Below are positions 41,207-51,941 of a DNA stretch of 64,000 nucleotides, piece after piece (the first letter of the stretch is position 1; the number at the start of each line of letters is the position of its first letter). The stretch lies in assembly GCA_037178625.1 (NCBI GenBank), contig CM074145.1:682001-746000 (forward strand), written 5' to 3'. The position numbers and the translations under genes are program-made. This DNA comes from Skeletonema tropicum (lineage: Eukaryota; Bacillariophyta; Thalassiosirophyceae; Thalassiosirales; Thalassiosiraceae). The notes below the pieces were generated by a model. It ran no database searches and was not told the origin of the DNA. It saw nothing but the letters and a program-made list of their open reading frames with translations.

Positions 41207-41529
41207 TCATACACGCATCCAAGTTAGCACACAGTATTGAAAGCCTTTTCCTCTCTCAGCGGACACACATAAACATAACAAAGAATCATAGGTCTGCCCG
41301 CAGAAAGTCTCAGTGCCCTCCGAGCACAAGGATCCCTCCACATAGCACTCTGCATTAGGTGCACATGACTCTGGATGAGGTTGTATTACTAACGTTGTGT
41401 TTGAGTCATCTTGAACGATTTCTAGGCCACGGAGGTGAGTAGCAGTAGGAGCAGAGCAGCAACGACGCCATTGGTAGAGAGTGTCGAAATAATTATGAGT
41501 GCAAGGAAGATACCGATATTGGCGAACAT
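41207..41529 (-). CDS. Possible small secreted Cys-rich protein, frame junction unresolved
   Basis: An ATG at 41529 opens a frame reading MFANIGIFLALIIISTLSTN and then a Leu-rich core ending TSVA before a stop near 41425, a good signal peptide. A different frame over 41430-41207 encodes a Cys-rich segment (CAPNAECYVEG, CSEGTETFCGQTYDSLLCLC) of a kind that recurs in diatom secretory proteins as I remember them. A one-base shift around 41430 would join the two. I could not find an intron that keeps phase. It may be a real gene with an assembly indel, or a broken one. Confidence 0.4.
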
Positions 41530-42527
41530 GGTAATTTATGTCGATTTTGTTTAGTAATACACTTTCACTCTGGAGACCTGATGTTCTTTGTGAACATGAA
41601 ATAACGAGGTGGTGATCGAGGAGCGGAAAATGGAGTTCTTCAAGCATCACTTTGCGATCACAGTTGCTCACCAGCCGGGGACGATCCAAGCTGTTGATTT
41701 TGAATCAGCCGGGGCTGCTGTTCGATAAGTGTGTGAGCTCAGATGCTGTCTTGCAGCTGCTCTTATCCTTGCTTGACAGGAAGGTCATGCAGCTCATCCA
41801 GGTGCAGCCGCCGGGTGTCATCGCTTTCTTCGAAAGGAGAAAGTAATACCCACACGTACTACACACAATGGGTCGGTGCGGTGCTGGCTGTGGGCTTCAC
41901 CAAAAGCATTGTGTAAGTATGTACATCCAAGGAAGATCTATGCAATGCATAGATCAGAGAAGGAGTTTGTGAAGAAATAACAAACGAAGGATCATGTACT
42001 CAGAGAGGATCATGTACTCAGAGAGAGAATAACTCTCTAGAGATAGAATAGAGGTTCGCGGCCTTTTGGTCTCAGAATACCTGCAGTAAAGAACAAGATT
42101 ATCCAGCTATATACATGATGAAGAGATCTTCAGGTGTATTTTAAGTCAAGAAGTAATAACCGTTAAACAAACCACCTGCCGCAGCTGTCCGACCGCAATG
42201 CAAAGCCCCTCAAATAGATTCGCTCCTTCATATCATCTATCTCTGCCAGCATGCATGATCGATCCCCGGACATTCTGAGTGTCACCATTTCATAGAAGCG
42301 CTTTTGTAAGTAGAGCCGCCTTTTGCCAAGAGTTGAGATGCCCCTATTATATTATTTGATCCGCAGCGACTTGTTGATTTGCCGGCTTAAGCTTTGATTA
42401 GCCGGCGGTAACTCATAATATTGGAGCAAATTATGCTTTCATAGGCATGTGCTTCAAATCCATCTTCTTTTCAATACAAAGTAAAGTGCCGATTTACCGG
42501 CGTTCAAATCAGTAACATTGGAGTAAA
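41530..42527. other. Intergenic region
   Basis: No gene supported. A duplicated GGATCATGTACTCAGAGAG lies near 41990-42025. The motif GCCGG followed by a short run (GATTTGCCGGCTTAAG, TTTACCGGCG) recurs between 42375 and 42505. Confidence 0.45.
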
Positions 42528-43643
42528 TCACTCCTTCATACATACATCTCCTTCCTCATGACTCGCCCAAACAATAGCACTTCCATCATAACTCGCCGAT
42601 GCAATTAGCCACGGCCTGGAAGATTGAGGACAACATGTTACCGAGCATGTGGGAGCAGTGTGCCTTCGTAGCAATCTCCCTCCTTCCATTGAACCCTGCA
42701 CAGGATATACTATAACGGCACCACATTCCGAGCCTGACAAAATATATTCATCATCAGAACTAAATGCACATTCTAGTTTGTAATTCCCACTTTTATGGTA
42801 GGAATGCAACTTTTGAAAGACCTTTTTCCGAACATCGATGCGGTGATTACTGTTGTATTTGTCGAATAAACGAATGACCCCATCCAAGCATGATGCGGCA
42901 ATAGATCTACCGTCATTTGAAACAGCAAATGAAGTGATGGGATGAGAAATATCTTCAGTGATTAGTTGTCCAGTCCTCAAATCATATGTGCGGATCTTTC
43001 CATCGACACTTGATGTTAAAATCTGAGCAACACCCTTCCCACCAGATGATATGCAGCTAACTGAATCTTTTGCATCATCTAATATCATCAATGGTTCTTT
43101 GGATTTACTTCGTGCATCCCATAATCGCACGGTGGCATCGTATGATGCGCTTGCGTAAATCTCCTCGTTTTCTCCTCCAAGACAGGCAGCATATTCAATT
43201 CGAGCCGTATGTCCCCACCATTTTTGAACTGTTTGGGCAGTTACCAAATTAGTCGCAATCAACGTCTTGTCAGAAGATGAGAGTAGTATTGTAGAAGATG
43301 AGTTGGTTGTTATGGCGTGAACTGGATGGACATGTCCTTCTGAATATGTTTGCATAGGTAATGCCGAAGGCAGATGATCTTGCGTATTCTCGCCACCACT
43401 ATAATATGATTGTGAATATTGACGAGCATAATACTCTTGTGATGATAATTTGTTGGATGGAGGAGGACGATAGGCTGGATCTACACGAGTTGGATTCCAC
43501 AGGCGGACGGTCCGATCGTTTCCTCCCGTGAGACAGTAATTGCCGTCGCACGTAAAGCGAATGATGTGAATGGGGCCATTGGCGTGGCCTCTGAGTTGAG
43601 CTACTGGTGTAGAAGGGAATTGATGTGCGTTTTGGATTGCCAT
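42528..43643 (-). CDS. WDR83: WD40-repeat scaffold of the WDR83/MORG1 family
   Basis: 371 residues, single exon, with seven recognisable blades. Family landmarks are in order: FTCDGNYCLTGGNDRTVRLWNP near the start, LLSSSDKTLI, ASASYDATVRLWDARS, a SVDGKIRTYDLRTGQL segment, the SLDG-type LDGVIRLFDKYN, YKLECAFSSDDEYILSGSECGAVIVY, and a final ASASYDGSAIVW. WDR83 proteins scaffold MAP-kinase modules and associate with the spliceosome in other eukaryotes. An insertion of about 45 residues (RPPPSNKLSSQEYYARQYSQSYY) after the first blade is unusual and probably a surface loop. The protein has no signal peptide and should be cytosolic or nuclear. Confidence 0.88.
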   Translation of the reverse strand: MAIQNAHQFPSTPVAQLRGHANGPIHIIRFTCDGNYCLTGGNDRTVRLWNPTRVDPAYRPPPSNKLSSQEYYARQYSQSYYSGGENTQDHLPSALPMQTYSEGHVHPVHAITTNSSSTILLSSSDKTLIATNLVTAQTVQKWWGHTARIEYAACLGGENEEIYASASYDATVRLWDARSKSKEPLMILDDAKDSVSCISSGGKGVAQILTSSVDGKIRTYDLRTGQLITEDISHPITSFAVSNDGRSIAASCLDGVIRLFDKYNSNHRIDVRKKVFQKLHSYHKSGNYKLECAFSSDDEYILSGSECGAVIVYPVQGSMEGGRLLRRHTAPTCSVTCCPQSSRPWLIASASYDGSAIVWASHEEGDVCMKE

Positions 43644-43706
43644 GGTGATTTATTCGCTAGAGCTAAATACTCCCTCTGTCCCACAAAAAATGAGCTTTTT
43701 GATTAT

Positions 43707-43824
43707 CACACAAGTTTCACACACGTTTCACACACGTTTCACACATGTTTCGCACATGTTTCACGGTTGAAACCTGTGCGAAACCTGTGCGAAACATGTG
43801 TGAAACGTGTGTGAAACTTGTGTG
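43707..43824. repeat. Large near-perfect hairpin of GTTTCACACAC units
   Basis: A left arm of about 55 bases (CACACAAGTTTCACACACG...) and a right arm that is its near-perfect reverse complement meet at GGTT. Each arm is itself a tandem of 11-base units (GTTTCACACAC and close variants). It lies between the starts of the divergent WDR83 and tocopherol-cyclase-like genes. Confidence 0.9.
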
Positions 43825-43942
43825 AAATCTGCAACTTTTGTGAAACAATTATTTCACTTGTATTGTTTCGACCTTGAAGAGTCATAATCTTGCTACATTA
43901 TTATCTACTATTACTGTGGTGCAGACATTAAGGCCAGCAGAG

Positions 43943-45267
43943 ATGCCGCTTGCCATCCCAATCCTTGCTGCAATCCTCGCTGCCACAATTGGCAGCATTC
44001 TCTCAACAACCAATCACATCCTCTCGGAAGATCAACTGCGAAAAACTAATATTCTCAAATTTCAACCGGACAAATTTCAAGGTGGCAACAAACAACAGAG
44101 ATATTTCGAAGGATGGTATTACAAATTCGTTTCGCAACCGATAAATTCCACAACAGCAGTGATCATTATGACGGCAGATCATTATTTGCTGTGGAAAACA
44201 ATACATCGTTCAGCATGGCAGTTGTCCCGGGTATATTTTACAGTGATGCATCAATTTCAAAAAATGATGACTCTCATGCGTTTATTTTTGTCACGTTGAA
44301 TGGACAACAGCAACATTATTATCGATTCGATGTAGATCAATTTACATATGCTGCAGCAGACGAAGAATACTTCATACAAGTGGGCAAGAATCGATTTACA
44401 AAAGATGGAGTATCCTTAGATTTGTATCCACAATTCAATGACGATGCCGATTTGATACTGAGTGGAAATCTCACATTTACCAATCCTTCTCCTTGGCCTG
44501 TGTCACTCTTCCAATTGGGAGCGATGGGGTATGTCGGTTGGATGCCTGGATTGGAGTGCACTCATGGGATTTTGTCATTTGATCATGAATTGAGTGGTAA
44601 CTTGAGTTTGGCTACTACTACGGTCAATAGCAGCAGCAACAGCAGCAGCAATGCAACAACATCTCTTCCGTCTACCCCCTCCCCAGAAATAATATCAATG
44701 GATCATGGGCGTGGATACACAGAAAAGGACTTTGGTCGCAGCTTCCCCTCACTATGGGTATGGATACAAACAAACTCCTTCCGGCACAATCCTGGCACAT
44801 CACTCTTTGTATCTCTTGCTCGAATTCCAACACCTTTCTTTGGGTTGGAATTTCCTGGCTTTACCACAGCAATTTGGCACCGTGGTGAATTGATACCATT
44901 TGCAACTTGGAGTGGAGCCGCCTTTGATGATATTCGCATTTCGAATGAGGAAGTTTATATTGCAATGAGAAGTAGTTCTCGACGTGATGGGAAAAGGAGT
45001 AGCAAGAAGTATCGAGTCGAAATATCAGTGGATCGACGAAATGTACCGGAGGTATTGTTGTATGCACCAGTGAATTTTACGAAAATGGATCCATTTGTTT
45101 GGGAGGCTCTTCGTGCTACGGTTCATTTACGTTTGTTTGATGATAAGGGGAATGTCATAATTGATGATATGGGAGACTATGCCGGGTTGGAGGTTCATGG
45201 CAATGTGCAATATTTAGTGGACAATCTTTGTGGTAAGGAGACTGCCAATAAGCTGATTTGTTTGTGA
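43943..45267 (+). CDS. Tocopherol-cyclase-like protein, with one frame break
   Basis: The start ([20 protein letters not shown]) gives a hydrophobic N-terminal segment that could be a signal peptide or membrane anchor; an upstream in-frame ATG lies at 43874. The first frame reads through [12 protein letters not shown], typical of the start of the tocopherol-cyclase-like domain. The continuation is in another frame from about 44160: [84 protein letters not shown]. No intron of plausible size fits between 44130 and 44210. The family includes plastid tocopherol cyclase and other lipocalin-like members of unknown substrate, so the enzyme activity is not established here. Confidence 0.72.
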
Positions 45268-46271
45268 TGTAGAGATAACGAATCCATAGATAGCAGATGC
45301 GGCAAGTATGATGCTCAATTTGATTCACTTTGGCAGTCTTCAAGCCTTCCTCTCAAAATGATATTGACGTACAATATTATTTAACGATGATAAGTCTAAA
45401 GAAGATCAAGGATCATTGATCGCTATTGTATGTACCTACATGTTTCCAGATTGATCGATGAATTCGCCGATAAGTATCCTGGGTCCAAAGCATTCGTTTG
45501 ACAGGAATGCCATGACACTTCATGGTTCCGATCGAGGGTGCGACTCTGTGTAGGATGACTCTTCAGATGGTTCCACGTGTCTTGTTAGCTGCAAGTAAAA
45601 TGTTACCATGGGACTGATTTACAATACGATACGAAGAACATGATATGATAGTAGTTAATGCAATCTCTGTGGATTGACGTTGAAGACACGCACGGTGTGA
45701 GCTCAGCCGCCGAGCTTACTTCTTATTAGCCACACGGAAAGAAGTGGATTTTGAACTCTTTCGCATCTAATCTGGCGATTGTATCGTTTAGGCAGATTTC
45801 TCAACCATAAGTAGGTACTACTTTATAGGTAGGCGCAGCAACGGGTCCTGCCGATGTTGGGGCGGGTATAGGAGCAACAACGCAGCATCTTTGTTGCTTG
45901 TTGCGTTGGACTCAATTTTCATGTACCACCGCTTCTTCTCAAACACAACACAAGACTAACTTTCTCCCTTTCGCATTCTCAAATCCATTCAAATTGACCT
46001 GCGCCATCTTTCAAACGAAATCAAACGTACCCGGACAAAGCTCTACTATTCCCACGTACAATTGACAACTAACTGGAGAAATTCTGATTCAAAATGTGTT
46101 TCTTGTAGCATTTTTGTTTTTTTTTTGCCACCACGAGATGACCCTTTTTTGAAAAGTGCATCCGAGAGGGGAACAATGAATACTTGGTGACGACGTTGTT
46201 GTTGTTGTTGCTGCCAAAGATAATAGAGAGGCGGCAGGATAGATATTATACTTGAACTAATAGGAATAATA
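45268..46271. other. Intergenic region
   Basis: No gene supported. The last 100 bases before 46272 look like a 5' leader, with GTTGTTGTTGTTGTTG near 46195. A poly-T run lies at about 46120-46133. Confidence 0.5.
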
Positions 46272-49200
46272 ATGTCCGAGTTTCATGCGCCAAATAATGT
46301 TGAAAAGAGTGTACCACAGTCGGAGGCACTGCCGACAATGGGCGGTGGTAGTTCTCATGTCATCAATGAAGGTGACAACATGAATCATAATGATGACAGC
46401 AACAACACCACTATCTACAATGTTGTGTTGGCCAACAACACATCAAATTCACATCCTCTTCCCCATTCAGAAGAGATGAGTTCACCATGGGGTGGCAATC
46501 ATCCAACGTATAATAGTAACCACAATCATCGAGGAGCACATCATCCACCACCACCACATGGATCATATCCTCATCCACATGAACCTCCACATCATCATCA
46601 CCACCACCACCACCATGGAGGATATCATCCACCACCACCGCACTATGCCTATCCACCACCACCACCACATGACTCGCATTATCCACCACCTCCTCCTCAC
46701 CACCACCCGCCATCTCATCATCATTCATCGGTGCATCACTACCCTCCAAAATATAATCCTCCTCCTCCTCCACATCAGATGTACCATCCCGGCTATTATC
46801 ATCCTCAACCTCCACCTCCATATCATCATCACTACCCCCCACAACAACATCATCATCCTCACGGCATGGCACCCCCTACATCCTATCCACCACCACCACC
46901 TCCTCACTACTCCTCCAACATGACACCACAAGAGATTGTAGTGTCACCTCCTTCTCATCGAGATGATACTATGCAACTTGATCCAACTGTACATCATCAT
47001 CCACATGTGAAGAATCATACTACCACACAATCCAATCAGCAGCATTCGACGACAGTGAATTTGGTCACTCCAACCATTTACACAGCTTCACCTCCATCAA
47101 CCACAACTTCAACTCCCGCAGCAACAACAGCCCCAGCAGCTACAACAACAGGAGGAGGAGGAGCGTGTTCTTCAAATGATGATGCCACGAGAATGTACAC
47201 TCCCAACACTCCTTCATTGAAGAATGACGATAATAGTCCCAATGATAATGATGATGATGGGATGACTTCTCCTGCTACCAAGGAATTGTTTGCCAGTACT
47301 CCTCATTACTTGTCGAATACTACTGGAGGTAGTGGAAGTGATGGTAGTGGAGGTAAGCAGAGGAAACAACAGGTAGTACACAAATCCATCCTTTCCAAGG
47401 GACTATTACCACTAGATTACACGAAAGATGATGATAATGCAAGGACTGGAGAGGAGGATGATGAAGTGAAATTCGCTGGTGGTGGATTGGACGATTCGTT
47501 ATTGTTGCCTGGTGCTAGTAGGCATGAAGAAGCTACAGAGAAGAATACTACTACTGAGGAGAAGAAGAGTACGAATAATGATCACGACGAGGAGGGTGGA
47601 TGGATGCCAAATACTGCAGCTGTCAATACCACCACTCAAATCAGCAGTAGTAGTAGTGGTAGTGGTGGGATCATTTCCCCCCATCAAATGGCCGAACTAC
47701 AATCCATTTCGAATCAAGCTCGTGCGACTATTGCCAAAATGAAACAACAACAGCAACAGCAACGTACTACTACAAGTAGTAGGCAAGTACAGCAGGTGAC
47801 AAGTCAGAGGGTTGCGGATATTGCTTGTGAGGATGATGTTCGTTTTGGTGATGAGGAACGACGATCGAATTCTTCTTTTGATGAGGATGGTGGTGCTGCT
47901 GTTGAAACTACAGCCACTGCTGCTACTACTTCAGCTAACACCACCAATGCTACGGAACAAACCAACAAAACACTCATCAAAAAGCCTCACCACCAAACAA
48001 CACCACGGTACAAAGACAAAGACGGGTTCCTCTACTACCGTCGCGTTAGTAAGAAACACTACAAGAAGTTATTTAAAAAGGGTTTAGTTCCCAAGGATAC
48101 CGATGGGGATGATTGTAGTGCGGCGGTGGAGGAACGTGTGAATGCGATTCAGACTATTACTACTACTGCTGCTGCTGCTGAGGTTGGTGGTTTGGTGCCA
48201 GTGGTTCATTTGCCGACTGTTGGTGGTGAAGGAGTGGAAGAGGAGCAAGTAGAGCAAAGTCTGCAATTGCCTCGATCTCGTGTACGTGATACACAAGTGC
48301 TATACTCCCATGATGAAACAACGAGGCCTGTGAAGAATTCAAGTGATGGCTATGAATTACGAGTGGTACCTCATGACGATGGGAATGATTTTCATGTAGA
48401 GTTGATCAAGCCTGACGATGTTGTAGAGAAGGAAGAGGAGTCTTTGATGAAGCAGCAGCAGCAGCATGGTGCGGGTAGTAGTGTGGAAGAGAATTCATCA
48501 TTGCCTTCTATGGAGAGTGATGAGAAATTGGAAGAGAAGACTGTGGATGGTGGAGGTGCAATAATGAGAGGAGGATCGAAGAAGAATAATGATGGTGAAT
48601 TTGATACTGCTGTGGATAGCATTCTTGATGCTGGTATGTGTCAATTCTTCGTTTGACTGTATTTGTTTCTCCATTGTTTACTCTCTGCCCTTTTACACTC
48701 ACACGTTCTATCATTCCCACTCTCTCTCTCTTCTTGAATCTCAGCTGAAACAATAGCAAAGCGTGCAACTCCAAGGAGTTCTCCAGTATCTCTCCCTGAT
48801 TCTCAATACCAGCAGCAAAAAGAGAATAATTTCGACCTGCCAGGAGTATTATCATCAGCGACAAAGCGTAAATGTGAGGATATGATCCAAGGATATCAAG
48901 AGGAGAAACGTCAACGTTCCAATAGTAGTGGCGTTGCTGCATTCCATCCTCATGCCTATCATCCGGCTGCCCCAAGCAGCACATTTTCCTATCTTCCACC
49001 TGATACGGTTAGACCATCGCCACCACCACCGCACGAGACAGGCTGTAGTGTTGATGGGCCCTCTCCTCCATCTCACGCCTTTGAAACTGTTCCGAACAAC
49101 GCTTACTCTCAAATCATCTGTCAAGATCGGAAAGAGAAGCGTGGCACACGAACCTATTGCTACTCCCACCCATCAGTGGACCTCACCGAGTATTATTCCA

Positions 49201-50276
49201 GTAGACAAGTTACCAAAACGAAAAAGGAGGAACTCACCGCACTAGCACTCTGTGCTGCATCACACATTCAAAAGGAGCCTGTCCTCTTCCGTGCGATCTT
49301 GCTAAACATGGCCCTCGAACGTGAGAGATATTCCCCCAAGAAGCACTCGGGCGGTGCGCCCACCCACTTGAAGAATCTGGCCCTCCGGCGACAACTCTCG
49401 TCGCAGAATGATGGTGGTAGTAGTGCGGCGGATGTTGCCTTCATGTCCGCAGTAGAGAGCAGTGGCAAGAAGGTGATTCGTGATGGATTCTTTTGGAAGG
49501 ATGTTCCTGACTTGGAAAAGGTGTTACAGAAGCACATGATGGAGTATTATTTCATGAGTGAGAATCGTCCTCAGTCGAAGAAGCAGCAGCAGTTTAATAA
49601 TCGGCTTGTTAGTCTCGTTTATCAAGAAGCAATTGCACGTGGATTCGTCTTTGATCCTGTCTCCTTTTCACTGGAGGGACACAACAGTCCTCTTGATTTC
49701 CCCTCGACGACGTCGGCACCCACTGAATGTGCTGGCAATTGGATCATCCCACCAGGATTTAACCACAAGAAACTTCGTGATCGTATCCGATGTTACTACA
49801 AGACGCACGTCCAAAACTCCAAAAAGAGGCTGGGTACCCTCTTGAAGAATCCAAACAAGGAGCGAAATAGAGATATTTTGCTCCGATTAGTGAATGAATT
49901 GAGGAGCCAAGAGCACATTGAGCTGAGTTCGGAATGTGTTGTGGCGTTGAAGAGGCTGAAAGCGGAACAGGATAGTATCAAAGGGACCGTGTCTACTCCT
50001 GATGGAACATCACCTGAAACAACCTCCTCACGTCCAAGTAGTGCTCGACATGAATTCGATGACCACCACTCTCAGCAGACTACTACTACAACACCATACT
50101 CACCAAGAGCCACAATATCCGATGGAGGAAGTGGAAGAAGCAGTAGCAGCACGTCGTCATCTCATTCAGTACAAAATCCTCATGTTGCGCCGCAGCCTGA
50201 ATCTACGATGTTCTCACCGTTCAAACATGCCTCCCTCCTTAGCTCTATGCGTCAACTTGATTCACAACGTCATTAG
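46272..50276 (+). CDS. 1297-residue lineage-specific protein, His/Pro-rich N-terminus (two exons)
   Basis: Exon 1 46272-48633 and exon 2 48745-50276 join in phase across a 111-base intron (GTATGT...CTCAG). The first 230 residues are dominated by His, Pro and Tyr (HHHHHHHHHGGYHPPPPHYAYPPPPP and similar). Then come Thr/Asp-rich linkers, a Gln run, and a short motif (YKDKDGFLYYRRVSKKHYKKLFKKG). The C-terminal half has a folded-looking region of about 250 residues: AHIQ-type helices (SHIQKEPVLFRAILLNMALERERYS), DGFFWKDVPDLEKVLQKHMMEYYFMS, IPPGFNHKKLRDRIRCYYKTHVQNSKKR. No family name comes to mind; I recall similar sequences only from diatoms. Nuclear location is suggested by basic clusters. Function unknown. 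Confidence 0.75.
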
Positions 50277-50453
50277 ATGATGGTTTGTTGAAACCCAATG
50301 TTGGCTTACATAATAATATAGATAAATAATAAAACAAGTTAATGTTTACAATTCTCTCTCTCTATCTCATATATTGATCGGTACAACTCTATCTTTTCTA
50401 CACATACAGCACCAATCATCATCATTATCACTCTCTATATTCTTTTTTTCCAT

Positions 50454-51941
50454 TTACAACGTTTCCAAATAGCGCTTCATACCCACCACAGCATCATCCA
50501 CACACTCAATCCCATTCTCTTCAAACCACGGTGACCCAATCAAAACATTCGCAGGCATCCTCTTCTCCGGACAATGATTCAAACACCCCATCAAAATTTG
50601 CCTCAACCCCACACTCGTCCCATTTGGAATATATTCCCCCATGGTCCCACCATTATCACTACAATCATCCAATGTCTGTACCAATTCGACAAGGGAATGG
50701 ACATGTTCAAATGGACTATTGCCCCCACCTCGTGTACATTCTAATAAAATGAGGCCGAGGGACCAAATGTCCGCTTGTTGATTGTACGGTTGACCATGGA
50801 GACGTTCGGGGGACATGTATCGTGTGGTTCCTACCATGGTGACATTCATGGTAGTAGTATCATCATCATCGTTCTCTGGGTTGTTGTACTTATCAGAAAC
50901 TATACCAAAATCGGCAAGTTTGACTCTACCCTCAGTAGATAATAACACATTGGCAGGTTTGATATCACGATGTAACACCCCCGTATGATGGAGGTAAGCT
51001 AATCCCCATATCATTTGATAGGCGATGGATGCAATGGCATACTCTGGCAGTGATCGATGTTGTTGTTGTTGTTGGTTGGATGGTGACAATAAATCGGCCA
51101 AACTACCAAAGTTCATATATTCCAATACTAATGTAACAGTCCCATCCAATTCATCTAGAAATGCTCCTTCCAATTCGACTAAACATTCGCAACATTCCTG
51201 TCCCTGCTGCTCGTCATTGTCTGCAAAGTTGTTATTGTTGGTAGTGGTAGTGGTGGTTGTAGAGCAGAGTAATTTGAGTTCACGAATGAGCATGGTACGT
51301 TTTTGTGGATCTCGCATGGAGAATACTTTGAGTGCATAGTACTCCTCTTTCTCTTCGTTTCCATCTTTATTATTATGTTGTTGCGTACTACTCCATCCCT
51401 CCTCCTCACTGCTCTTTCGTGGTGGTTGTTTTCGTCGAGCCTTCCAAACAGCACTACAAACACCCCGTCCAATACACTCCAATATATCCAATTGATTGGA
51501 ATTGAAATTGTTACTTAGTGTGGAGCCTTGGAAGCGTAAAAAGTTATGTCCGATGGAAAGGCCTTCACGACGGTAGGTTGTGCCCAGTGGTGAGGTTAGT
51601 TCGTTATGATAATGTTGATTGTGTTGGTGGTGGGGTTTGCTGTGGTGGTGGTTGTATTGTGCCTTGTGGTTCAAATGATGAGTTGACAATGGTGACAACA
51701 ACTGACGATTGTCATTGTTGTTGTCGTGATGATTGCCATCATCATTTTTGGTGGCGGATGCACACTGCCGTTGGTGCCGAGGATCATCCTCTTCTTGCCG
51801 TTGCTGCCGCTGCTGAGCGGGAGGGCTGCCGAATCGACAACCGTCTAGATTTAATGCCAGCTTGGCAATGTCTACTTTCATTTTCTGGGTTGGCATCTTC
51901 TCCGTTGTTAGCTGTGCTGGCCGTTGCACAGATGTTGTCAT
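50454..51941 (-). CDS. Ser/Thr protein kinase, MAP2K-like
   Basis: 495 residues. A disordered N-terminal stretch of about 140 residues (Gln/His/Asn-rich) is followed by a complete kinase domain: glycine loop GRGVCSAVWKA, catalytic Lys in YALKVF, HRDIKPANVLL, DFG, the MVGTTRYMSPERLHG activation segment and DIWSLGLILLEC. The TTRYMSPERL pattern and the short spacer after DFG point to the STE7/MAP kinase kinase group. Asn/Thr-rich insertions interrupt the N-lobe (after ELKLLC) and the activation loop, common in diatom kinases. No intron is needed. It probably acts in a cytosolic MAPK cascade; with a WDR83 scaffold homologue in the same window this is suggestive only. Confidence 0.88.
   Translation of the reverse strand: MTTSVQRPAQLTTEKMPTQKMKVDIAKLALNLDGCRFGSPPAQQRQQRQEEDDPRHQRQCASATKNDDGNHHDNNNDNRQLLSPLSTHHLNHKAQYNHHHSKPHHQHNQHYHNELTSPLGTTYRREGLSIGHNFLRFQGSTLSNNFNSNQLDILECIGRGVCSAVWKARRKQPPRKSSEEEGWSSTQQHNNKDGNEEKEEYYALKVFSMRDPQKRTMLIRELKLLCSTTTTTTTNNNNFADNDEQQGQECCECLVELEGAFLDELDGTVTLVLEYMNFGSLADLLSPSNQQQQQHRSLPEYAIASIAYQMIWGLAYLHHTGVLHRDIKPANVLLSTEGRVKLADFGIVSDKYNNPENDDDDTTTMNVTMVGTTRYMSPERLHGQPYNQQADIWSLGLILLECTRGGGNSPFEHVHSLVELVQTLDDCSDNGGTMGEYIPNGTSVGLRQILMGCLNHCPEKRMPANVLIGSPWFEENGIECVDDAVVGMKRYLETL

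Noticed and set aside
46411..46923. Overlapping frames rich in Val/Asp or His/Ile around the His/Pro tract
   Set aside because: Other-frame readings of the CAC/CCA/CAT repeats in the 46272 gene.
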